Assembly: GCF_014596465.1 (NCBI RefSeq)
Contig: NZ_MECK01000618.1
Location: 1-37,718 of the forward strand
Reading direction: 5' to 3'
DNA: 37,718 nt
Source: Streptomyces sp. CBMA123
GTDB taxonomy: Bacteria > Actinomycetota > Actinomycetes > Streptomycetales > Streptomycetaceae
Shown here: piece by piece, positions 32,201-37,718 of the stretch
Position numbering within the stretch: position 1 is the stretch's first letter
Layout of the letters: each line of letters starts with the position of its first letter
Translations under genes and position numbers: made by a program
The notes under the pieces: generated by a model
Database searches by the model: none
Seen by the model: the letters and a program-made list of their open reading frames with translations, nothing else
Told to the model about the DNA's origin: nothing

Positions 32201-33244
32201 GGCCGAGCTGAGCCGGGCGTACAGCGGCAGGATCTCGGTGTTCCTGAGCTTCAGCTTGGTGAGGGCGTCGGCGGTGTCGCGGATCTCGCGCTCGCCGGAG
32301 AGGAAGACCAGGATGTCGCCCGGGCCCTCGTCCTGCAGCTCCTGGGCGGCCTCGCAGATCGCCTGGATCTGGTCGCGGTCGCGGTCGTTCTCGTCCTGGT
32401 CCTCGTCGCCCTCGTCGACGACCGGGCGGTAGCGCACCTCGACCGGGTAGGTACGGCCGGAGACCTCGATGACCGGGGCGTCGCCGAAGTGCCGGGCGAA
32501 GCGCTCCGGGTCGATGGTCGCGGAGGTGATCACGACCTTGAGGTCGGGGCGGCGCGGGAGCAGCTGCTTGAGGTAGCCGAGCAGGAAGTCGATGTTGAGG
32601 CTGCGCTCGTGCGCCTCGTCGATGATCAGGGTGTCGTACTGGCGCAGATCCCGGTCGGTCTGGATCTCCGCCAGCAGGATGCCGTCCGTCATCAGCTTGA
32701 CCAGGGTGTCCTGGCCGACCTGGTCGGTGAACCGGACCTTCCAGCCGACCGCCTCGCCGAGCGGGGTGTCCAGCTCCTCCGCGACGCGCTCCGCCACCGT
32801 GCGGGCGGCGATCCGGCGCGGCTGGGTGTGGCCGACCAGACCGCGGATGCCGCGGCCCAGCTCCAGACAGATCTTCGGGATCTGGGTGGTCTTGCCGGAA
32901 CCGGTCTCACCGGCGACGATCACCACCTGGTGGTCCCGGATCGCCGCCAGGATGTCGTCCTTCTTCTGGCTGACCGGGAGCTCGGCGGGATACGTGATCT
33001 TCGGCACGGCGCCCCGGCGCTGCTCGACCAGCAGCTCGGCGCGATCGATGTCGGCGGCGATCTCGGCGGCGACCTTCTGCCGGGCCTCCGGCTTGCGGAC
33101 CCGGCGGGCCCCCTCCAGCCGGCGCCCGATCCGCACCTCGTCGCGCAGGGTCAGCTCGGGCAGGCGGGCGGCCAGCTCACCGATTCCGGGACCCTCGGCG
33201 GGAACGGAGGCGGACTGGACTGCGGGAGAACTCACTGCGGGCAT
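29264..33244 (-). CDS. hrpA: ATP-dependent RNA helicase HrpA (DEAH box)
   Basis: This 1326-aa cytoplasmic helicase has the HrpA layout. A short N-terminal extension precedes two RecA-like domains with GETGSGKTT (Walker A, about 113-121), TQPRRIAA, IIDEAHERS, VITSATID and QRKGRCGRTSDG (motif VI). The helicase-associated and OB-fold regions follow, then a long C-terminal part ending in a conserved basic and hydrophobic region (RWMIEELRVSFFAQGLGTPSPVSEKRI). Length is close to E. coli HrpA. An acidic insert (DEGDEDQDENDRDRD) lies in the second RecA domain. ATG 33244 is used, but AGAGGG is immediately before it and better placed for the GTG at 33235 three codons in. It follows bldC and the tRNA as in S. 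coelicolor, as I recall. Confidence 0.96.
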   Translation of the reverse strand: MPAVSSPAVQSASVPAEGPGIGELAARLPELTLRDEVRIGRRLEGARRVRKPEARQKVAAEIAADIDRAELLVEQRRGAVPKITYPAELPVSQKKDDILAAIRDHQVVIVAGETGSGKTTQIPKICLELGRGIRGLVGHTQPRRIAARTVAERVAEELDTPLGEAVGWKVRFTDQVGQDTLVKLMTDGILLAEIQTDRDLRQYDTLIIDEAHERSLNIDFLLGYLKQLLPRRPDLKVVITSATIDPERFARHFGDAPVIEVSGRTYPVEVRYRPVVDEGDEDQDENDRDRDQIQAICEAAQELQDEGPGDILVFLSGEREIRDTADALTKLKLRNTEILPLYARLSSAEQHRVFQRSHSRRIVLATNVAETSLTVPGIKYVIDPGTARISRYSHRTKVQRLPIEAVSQASANQRKGRCGRTSDGICIRLYSEEDFLSRPEFTDAEILRTNLASVILQMTAAGLGDISAFPFLDPPDSRNIKDGVHLLHELGALDPEEKDPRKRLTALGRKLAQLPVDPRMARMVLEADKNGCVRDVMVIAAALSIQDPRERPAEKRQAADERHRRFTSETSDFLSYLAMWRYVREQQKELSSSAFRRMCKSEFLNYLRIREWQDVYTQLRTVAKQLGVTIEEQHPDAEPDADRIHQSLLAGLLSHIGLFDVEKREYGGARGARFAVFPGSGLFKKPPRWLMSAELVETSRLWARINAKIEPEWVEPLAGHLIKRSYSEPHWEKKAGAVLAYEKVTLYGVPIVAQRKINYGKIDAGLCRELFIRNALVEGDWETHHKFFGENRRLLGEVEELENRARRRDIMVDDQTLFDFYDARLPEEIVSTRHFDSWWKKARHDQPDLLNFEKSMLINDAAGGVTEADYPDHWQQGKLRFTLTYQFEPGSDADGVTVHIPLPVLNQVTAEGFDWQIPGLREELVTAYIKSLPKAIRRNFVPAPDFAKAALRAVKDRQEPLLPSLEHALKRLTAVTVPPEAWDDERVPDHLKVTFRVVDGKRRLAESKDLEELRLKLKPRLKETLSSAASGQGIEQSGLTAWPAGLPVLQRTFEQRSRGHSLRAYPALVDEGASVGVKLFDTPEAQARAMWEGTRRLLMLTTTSPAKSIQGRLGNQAKLALSHSPHGSIAALFEDVVAAATDRLMTLSGGPAWDEAAFAKLHDRVRADLYDLSADTTLKTATALIAFHKASTRLKSVSSPVLLSAVNDVRLHLASLVHPGFVTATGWQRLPDLKRYLLAVDRRLEALPNHPQRDAQQLLKVQQVQQAYGELLAAVPAGRQPSQEVRAIRWMIEELRVSFFAQGLGTPSPVSEKRIMKAMEAARASL

Positions 33245-33385
33245 CCCTCTAGGTTCGCAAGGAGGCACGGCGGAGCGCACCTCGGTTTTCGAGCCCCTCC
33301 AGTGTCACAGCCGCCGGCGGGGAATCGCGAACGCCGGGCAACGGTCCACTGCGGTTCCGGACTCTGGAGGGACGAGGAGGTGCTC

Positions 33386-33904
33386 ATGGGAGCCCAGAAG
33401 GCTGCCCGGGACGAGGAGTTCCGGGAGTTCACCGGCAGTGCGTGGTCACGGCTGCTGCGCACCGCATACCTGCTCGCAGGGGACCGGCACGGCGCCGAGG
33501 ACCTGGTCCAGCAGGCACTGGAACGGGCCTACGTCCACTGGAACAAGGTCCGGGCGGCCGACGACCCGAACGCCTACGTGCGCCGCATCCTGATCAACGA
33601 GCACGCCCGGCGGTACCGGCGCAGACCCGCCGAGTACCTGGTCGAGGCCTTCCCCGACCGGCCCGCCCCGACCGGCCCCGACCCGGACGACCGGGCCGTG
33701 CTGCTCGGCGCGCTCTCCGCCCTGCCGCCGCGCCAGCGCGAGGCCGTCGTCCTGCGGTACTGGGAGGACCTCAGCGAGTCCCAGACCGCCGCGGCGATGG
33801 ACTGCTCGATCGGCACGGTGAAGAGCCAGGCGGCCAGGGGACTGGCCAAGCTGCGGGCGGCCTCCTCAATCAACGGACTGACCAGCATCGGAGGTAGCAG
33901 ATGA
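33386..33904 (+). CDS. SigE-family RNA polymerase sigma factor
   Basis: This is a 172-aa ECF-type sigma factor. Region 2 covers about 10-75 (LLRTAYLLAGDRHGAEDLVQQALERAYVHW, then YVRRILINEHARRYRR), and region 4 covers about 112-160 (LSALPPRQREAVVLRYWEDLSESQTAAAMDCSIGTVKSQAARGLAKLR). It belongs to the actinobacterial SigE-like subfamily that is usually paired with a membrane anti-sigma-like protein. GAGGAGG precedes the ATG. It overlaps the next gene by ATGA, so the pair should be co-translated. It is divergent from hrpA across a 141-bp region. Its regulon and signal are unknown. Confidence 0.93.
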   Translation: MGAQKAARDEEFREFTGSAWSRLLRTAYLLAGDRHGAEDLVQQALERAYVHWNKVRAADDPNAYVRRILINEHARRYRRRPAEYLVEAFPDRPAPTGPDPDDRAVLLGALSALPPRQREAVVLRYWEDLSESQTAAAMDCSIGTVKSQAARGLAKLRAASSINGLTSIGGSR

Positions 33905-34872
33905 GCACGGAGTCCATGCCCGGGCACGAGGACGTGGAGGCGGCCGAGGTCGAGGCCGCCATCTCCTGGGAACTGGGTGATCTGGCCGACAGCGTCGAGG
34001 CCGGGCCGGTGCCGTACGACCGGCTGCTCGCCGGCGGGCAGCGCCGACTGAGGCGCCGGCGGCTGCTCACCGCTGCGCTGGGCGCGGCGCTGGTGGTGGC
34101 GGTCGGCGGGACGGGGGCGGTGCTCGGCGGGTCCGGGCACAGGGCGTCCTCGGCGGTCGCCCCGGCGGCGTCCGGCGTCTCCCCGACGGCGTCGGCCTCC
34201 CCGTCCGGGAACGCCACGCCGGTCGCCGGAGCCGCCACGCCGGTCAGCGCCGCCGCTTCGGCGGTCGCCGGAGCCGCTTCGGCCGGGCCGACCCGGGACC
34301 CGTTCACACCGACCCGGGTCAAGGCCGGTGAGGGCACCGTGAACGGCCACACCCTGGAGGCCTGGATCGCCCTGTGGCCGGCGGCCCCCACCGCGGACGA
34401 CGGCCTCAAGCAGGACAAGCTGATCTGGGAGGAGCGGCACGCCGCCGACCCGGTCCTGTCGTCGAGCGACCAGCCGAACCCCGACGCGCGCTGGGACCCG
34501 CACATGGACCGGTCCGACGTCTACCTGACCGTGGACGGCAAACGGCAGCCCGGCGACCACGTGCAGTCGATCCCCGCCCCGGGCGGGACGGAGAAGGACC
34601 CTTCGCCGGCCATCATCAGCGGCGAGGTGCTCAACCGGGTGGTCGGGGCGGTGGGCATCCCGGACATGGTGGTCGTCCGGGTCCGGCCCGACGTCGCGAG
34701 GGTCGTGGTCACCTGGAAGAACGGCGGCTCCGTCGACGCGGTGCCGGTCGCGGTCGGGGACTCCACGTCCCGCTGGTACGCCGTCGTCCGCAAGCCGGGC
34801 TCCAGCGACAACGCCGCCACCTCCTACGCCGCGGACGGGTCGGTGCTGCGGACCCAGACCACCTGGTGGTGA
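33901..34872 (+). CDS. Single-pass membrane protein, putative anti-sigma factor
   Basis: This 323-aa protein has an acidic cytoplasmic head (1-45) and an Arg-rich stop (RRLRRRRLL, about 49-57). One membrane segment follows (LLTAALGAALVVAVGGTGAVLGG, about 56-78), then an Ala/Ser/Pro/Thr-rich linker (80-135) and an extracellular domain of about 190 residues with no family I recognise. The ATGA overlap with the sigma gene and the topology are those expected of an anti-sigma factor. There is no zinc-binding HxxxCxxC motif in the head, so if it holds the sigma factor it does so in another way. The anti-sigma role is inferred from context. Confidence 0.75.
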   Translation: MSTESMPGHEDVEAAEVEAAISWELGDLADSVEAGPVPYDRLLAGGQRRLRRRRLLTAALGAALVVAVGGTGAVLGGSGHRASSAVAPAASGVSPTASASPSGNATPVAGAATPVSAAASAVAGAASAGPTRDPFTPTRVKAGEGTVNGHTLEAWIALWPAAPTADDGLKQDKLIWEERHAADPVLSSSDQPNPDARWDPHMDRSDVYLTVDGKRQPGDHVQSIPAPGGTEKDPSPAIISGEVLNRVVGAVGIPDMVVVRVRPDVARVVVTWKNGGSVDAVPVAVGDSTSRWYAVVRKPGSSDNAATSYAADGSVLRTQTTWW

Positions 34873-34997
34873 TCCGGCGTCGGGTCACGGAGTGAGTCGC
34901 CGGTTGTGGGCGCCGGGCGGCACCGTGGATCCCGCGGCGCGACGGATCGTCAAGAACGGGCCGGCCGCCGCCGTCGTGCGGCATCCGCTCGCTGCCT

Positions 34998-35092
34998 GGG
35001 CCGTGGCGGGGTGGCCGGGCCGTGGCGGGGCGCCCGGGCCGTGGCGGGGTGGCCGGGCTGTGCGGGGCGACCGGGCCGTGGCTGGGGTGGCC
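34998..35092. repeat. Imperfect 18-20-bp tandem repeat
   Basis: Five units related to GGGCCGTGGCGGGGTGGCC (starting at 34998, 35017, 35036, 35055 and 35073) lie between the convergent anti-sigma-like and LysR genes and end 8 bp before the LysR stop. Units 1 and 3 are identical. Confidence 0.85.
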
Positions 35093-35100
35093 GGGCGGAC

Positions 35101-36063
35101 TCACGGTTGGAGGGCGGCCTCGTCGGCGTCCGGAAGCCAGTCCCGGGCCGGGTCGTACTCCAGCCACCTGCAGCGGGCCGCCTCGGCGGCGAACGCCCTT
35201 AGCAGGACGTCCAGTTGACCGTCCCGGTCGGCGTCCCGGTCGGTCCGCCAGAGCAGTGACCAGGCGTACAGCGGTGTCGGGCCGACCAGCGGCACGGCGC
35301 GGACGTCCGGACGGTCGGGCAGCGGGGCGTCGGCGGGGACGAGCGAGAAGCAGCTCGGATCGGCGGCCACCTGGTCGAGGAAGTGCTCCAGACCCAGATT
35401 GGTCGAACCGACCCGGCCGGTGATGCCGAACCGGGTGGCGAAACGGGTCAGGAAGTCCAAGCGGTCCACCGCCGCCGGGTAGCGCAGCACACTGCCGCGC
35501 AGCTCGGCCGGCGCCAGGGCGTCCCGGCCCGCCAACGGGTGGTCGACGCTCAGCAGGGCGTCCACCGGCTCCAGCCGGACCAGCCGGTGCGTCAACCCGG
35601 CGTCGGCACCGTCCTGGAGGGCGTGCACCCGGCCGAACCCCGCGTCCGACTCCCCGCGCAGCAACGCCGCCGCGACCGACGGCAGGTCCCGGCCCGGCAC
35701 CGGCTCCACCTCCAGCCCCGGGGCGGCGTCCACCGTCTGGGCGAGGGTGCGCATCGGGGCGTACAGGTGGCCCCAGACGTCGATCCGCAGTGGCCGTCCG
35801 GCGGCCCCGCGTACGGCTGATACCGCTTGCTCGCCCTGTGTCAGCACCCGGCGGGCGGGCTCCAGGAAGCGGGCACCCGCGCCGGTCAGCCCCACGCCTC
35901 GGGCGTCGCGTTCCAGCAGTCTTGCGCCGAGGGCGGCTTCCAGGCGGGCGATGCGCTTGGACAGGCCTTGTTGGCTGATGCCCAGGCGGGAGGCTGCGCG
36001 GCCGAAATGGGATTCCTCGGCGGTGGTGACGAAGGCTCGTACCTGTCCTAGATCCAGATCCAC
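35101..36063 (-). CDS. LysR-family transcriptional regulator
   Basis: This is a 320-aa regulator. The N-terminal winged helix is at 1-60 (LGQVRAFVTTAEESHFGRAASRLGISQQGLSKRIARLEAALGARLLER) and a linker helix follows. The periplasmic-binding-protein-like effector domain runs from about residue 85 (PLRIDVWGHLYAPMRTLAQ) to the end. It is divergent from the quinone-oxidoreductase-like gene, the usual arrangement for a LysR protein and its target. The GTG at 36063 is chosen because AAGG lies 8 nt upstream and it gives the usual VDLDLGQVRAF start; a GTG three codons earlier is possible. The effector is unknown. Confidence 0.92.
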   Translation of the reverse strand: MDLDLGQVRAFVTTAEESHFGRAASRLGISQQGLSKRIARLEAALGARLLERDARGVGLTGAGARFLEPARRVLTQGEQAVSAVRGAAGRPLRIDVWGHLYAPMRTLAQTVDAAPGLEVEPVPGRDLPSVAAALLRGESDAGFGRVHALQDGADAGLTHRLVRLEPVDALLSVDHPLAGRDALAPAELRGSVLRYPAAVDRLDFLTRFATRFGITGRVGSTNLGLEHFLDQVAADPSCFSLVPADAPLPDRPDVRAVPLVGPTPLYAWSLLWRTDRDADRDGQLDVLLRAFAAEAARCRWLEYDPARDWLPDADEAALQP

Positions 36064-36512
36064 GGGGGGCACCTTAGCGGGGGGTGTGTTCGTGGGGGGG
36101 GCTCTCGGGAGGGTGGGTGGGTGCCGGGGGCGGCTCCGGGGGTGGCCGCTCCGGGGGCTGGATGATTTTCCGACTGCCGACCCTCATAGCGGGGGGCTGG
36201 GCGCCGTTGGCAGTCTGAAAATCACCCGTCACGCCCCTCTCCGCAGCCACCCCCTGCGCCGCCCCCTCCCGCAGCGCGTCCTTCTCGCCTGGTGAGGAGG
36301 GGGAGGTGGGTGGGTGGGTGCGGGTGGGGTGGCTGGGGGTGGGTGCGGGTGGGGGGTGGGGGAGTTGCGGGCGCGCGGGCTTTCGCCCGGCGCGCCCGCT
36401 GGGGTGGGGGTGGGGTGACAGCTGGTGGTTGTCGTTGCTCCGGGTCGGTTGTTGGACCGGGCGTTGTCGGGCGGGGTGAGGTGGGGGCATGGCGAGTGGA
36501 GGGAGTGCGGGG
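36064..36512. other. Divergent regulatory region, LysR / oxidoreductase
   Basis: This 449-bp gap has no credible gene. It holds a long inverted repeat (36164-36223), the likely operator region, and a G-rich, G-quadruplex-capable stretch on the + strand (36292-36362). Confidence 0.6.
36164..36223. promoter_or_regulatory. 15-bp inverted repeat in the LysR/oxidoreductase region
   Basis: GATTTTCCGACTGCC (36164-36178) and GGCAGTCTGAAAATC (36209-36223) are complementary at 14 of 15 positions and are separated by 30 bp. The arms are AT-rich against a G-rich background. They could be paired operators for the LysR protein or the arms of a stable hairpin. Confidence 0.55.
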
Positions 36513-37433
36513 ATGAAGGCGCTGGTGGCGACGGGGGACGCGGCGGAGCCGGTGCGGTTCGCGGAGGTGGAGCAGCCGCAGCCGGGGCCGGGGGAGGTGC
36601 TGGTGAAGGTGGAGGCGTTCTCGGTGAACCGGGGGGAGACCTTCCAGTTGGAGGCGCCCAGGGCCGGGTGGCGGCCGGGGAAGGACGTCGCCGGGCTGGT
36701 CGTGCAGGCCGCCGCCGACGGGTCGGGGCCCGCGGTGTGTCGGCGGGTGGTGGCTCATCCGCCGGCGGCCGGGTGGGCCGAGTACGTGTGTGTGCCGGCC
36801 ACGTCGCTGGCCGAGTTGCCGGACAGCCTGGATGCCGTACGGGCCGCGGCGTTGCCGTTGGCGGGGCTCACCGCGTTGCGGTTGCTGCGCACGGTGGGGG
36901 CGGTGGCCGGGCGGCGGGTGCTGCTGACCGGGGCGTCCGGCGGGGTCGGGCACTACTTCACCGAGTTGGCCGCGGCGGCCGGGGCCGAGCTGACGGTGGT
37001 CACCGCCTCGGCGGAGCGCGGCCGTCGGCTGGCCGAGCTGGGGGCGGCCGAGGTGGTGCACGACCTCGGGGCGGCGCGCGGCCCGTACGACCTGGTGCTG
37101 GAGTCCACCGGCGGTGCCGGTCTGCCGCTGGCGCTGGCCCGGCTGGCCCGCCGCGGCACCCTGGTCTGGTTCGGCCAGGCCTCCCGGACGCCCGCCACCC
37201 TGGACTTCTTCGACTTCTTCAAGGGCCCCGAGTCGGCCACCCTGCGGCACTTCCACTACGCGGACTCCGATGTCCCGGACGGCGAGGACCTGGCCACCCT
37301 GGTGCGCCTGGCGGCGGCCGGCCGGCTGACCCCGGAGATCGGCCGGGTCGCGCCCTGGGCGCAGACCGCGACCGCCCTCACCGACCTGCGCGAGCGCCGG
37401 ATCCGCGGCAAGGCCGTGCTGACCGTCGCCTGA
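36513..37433 (+). CDS. Zinc-independent MDR oxidoreductase (quinone oxidoreductase-like)
   Basis: This is a 306-aa medium-chain dehydrogenase/reductase. The N-terminal GroES-like part has EVEQPQPGPGEVLVKVEAFSVNRGE and PGKDVAGLV. The cofactor domain has LLTGASGGVGHYF (about 138-150), an AAVA-type NADPH loop rather than AxGxxG. It lacks the zinc-ligand Cys/His set of alcohol dehydrogenases, so it should be an NADPH-dependent quinone or enoyl reductase type enzyme. ATG 36513 (MKALVATGD) follows GGAGGGAG; an ATG at 36489 is less likely. The divergent LysR protein may control it. The substrate is unknown. Confidence 0.88.
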   Translation: MKALVATGDAAEPVRFAEVEQPQPGPGEVLVKVEAFSVNRGETFQLEAPRAGWRPGKDVAGLVVQAAADGSGPAVCRRVVAHPPAAGWAEYVCVPATSLAELPDSLDAVRAAALPLAGLTALRLLRTVGAVAGRRVLLTGASGGVGHYFTELAAAAGAELTVVTASAERGRRLAELGAAEVVHDLGAARGPYDLVLESTGGAGLPLALARLARRGTLVWFGQASRTPATLDFFDFFKGPESATLRHFHYADSDVPDGEDLATLVRLAAAGRLTPEIGRVAPWAQTATALTDLRERRIRGKAVLTVA

Positions 37434-37460
37434 TTACGCCTCCGGAAAGGAACTCCTGTC

Positions 37461-37656
37461 GTGTCCTTCTTCGACACCCCCGGTCTGCTGCCCGAGTTCG
37501 TCGCGCTGGTCCGCCCGCGCGCCCACGGCGCCGGCCTCGACCTCTACGAGTACGACCGGGTGACCGCCGGGCTGACCTCCCTGCTGGACTGGCCCGCCGC
37601 CTTCGACGCCGCCGGCCGGCGCCACCTCGCCGAGGCAGGGCGCGCGGCCGCCGAGG
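37461..37656 (+). CDS. Unidentified protein, 3' end lost at contig end
   Basis: The GTG at 37461 is preceded by GGAAAGGA and opens a frame beginning SFFDTPGLLPEFVALVRPRA and continuing through LDLYEYDRVTAGLTSLLDWP to about 65 residues. Codon use is typical of the window. I do not recognise the family. It lies 27 bp after the oxidoreductase and is probably co-transcribed with it. From 37657 the sequence is sequencing adapter and poly-G, so residues past there are not real. Confidence 0.65.

Positions 37657-37718
<62 letters not shown>

Noticed and set aside
29495..33385. Long + strand open frame across hrpA joined to the sigma factor
   Set aside because: Only the last 172 codons (from 33386) are real. 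The rest is the antisense shadow of hrpA.

Overview
The window is high-GC actinobacterial DNA, almost certainly from the Streptomycetaceae (Streptomyces or Kitasatospora). The evidence is the strong G/C bias at third codon positions, frequent GTG starts, and a recognisable core block: purF, purM, a DUF3073 gene, valine dehydrogenase, a hypothetical gene, bldC, tRNA-Asp and hrpA. The window appears to be a complete contig. It opens inside an NRPS adenylation domain that is repeated later in the window, and it closes in an Illumina-adapter/poly-G artefact rather than genomic sequence.

Region 1 (1-18765) is the right-hand part of a biosynthetic gene cluster, read entirely on the + strand. Two NRPS genes with overlapping stop and start codons encode A-PCP-C-A-PCP-E (5' end missing) and C-A-PCP-C-A-PCP-TE. 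The specificity residues I read predict an unassigned amino acid X, then D-Phe (or a Phe-like residue), then the same X, then Gly, then release by the thioesterase. An mbtH gene follows. Next comes a discrete type II PKS-like cassette: ACP, an intact ketosynthase, a short ketosynthase-like partner that has lost its catalytic residues (CLF-like), a FabG-type ketoreductase and a SAM methyltransferase. A 65-codon gene resembling the acyl-CoA carboxylase epsilon subunit ends the block. The simplest reading is that the cassette makes a reduced or polyunsaturated, possibly methylated, acyl group that caps or decorates the peptide. No dehydratase, transporter, regulator or starter module is visible, so these would have to lie upstream. 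Three of the gaps between the cassette genes are filled with repeats.

Region 2 (18831-24925) is housekeeping. It holds a GNAT acetyltransferase, purA (- strand), a degenerate diacylglycerol-kinase-like gene divergent from purA, then purF and purM (+ strand). Strong hairpin terminators follow purA and purM.

Region 3 (25064-33244) is developmental and core. It holds a DUF3073 gene and valine dehydrogenase (- strand), a conserved hypothetical gene, the developmental regulator bldC with a long and structured 5' region, tRNA-Asp(GTC) and the DEAH helicase hrpA (- strand).

Region 4 (33386-37656) holds a SigE-family sigma factor overlapping a single-pass membrane protein (putative anti-sigma factor), a LysR regulator, a divergent quinone-oxidoreductase-like MDR protein and the start of an unidentified gene cut off by the contig end.
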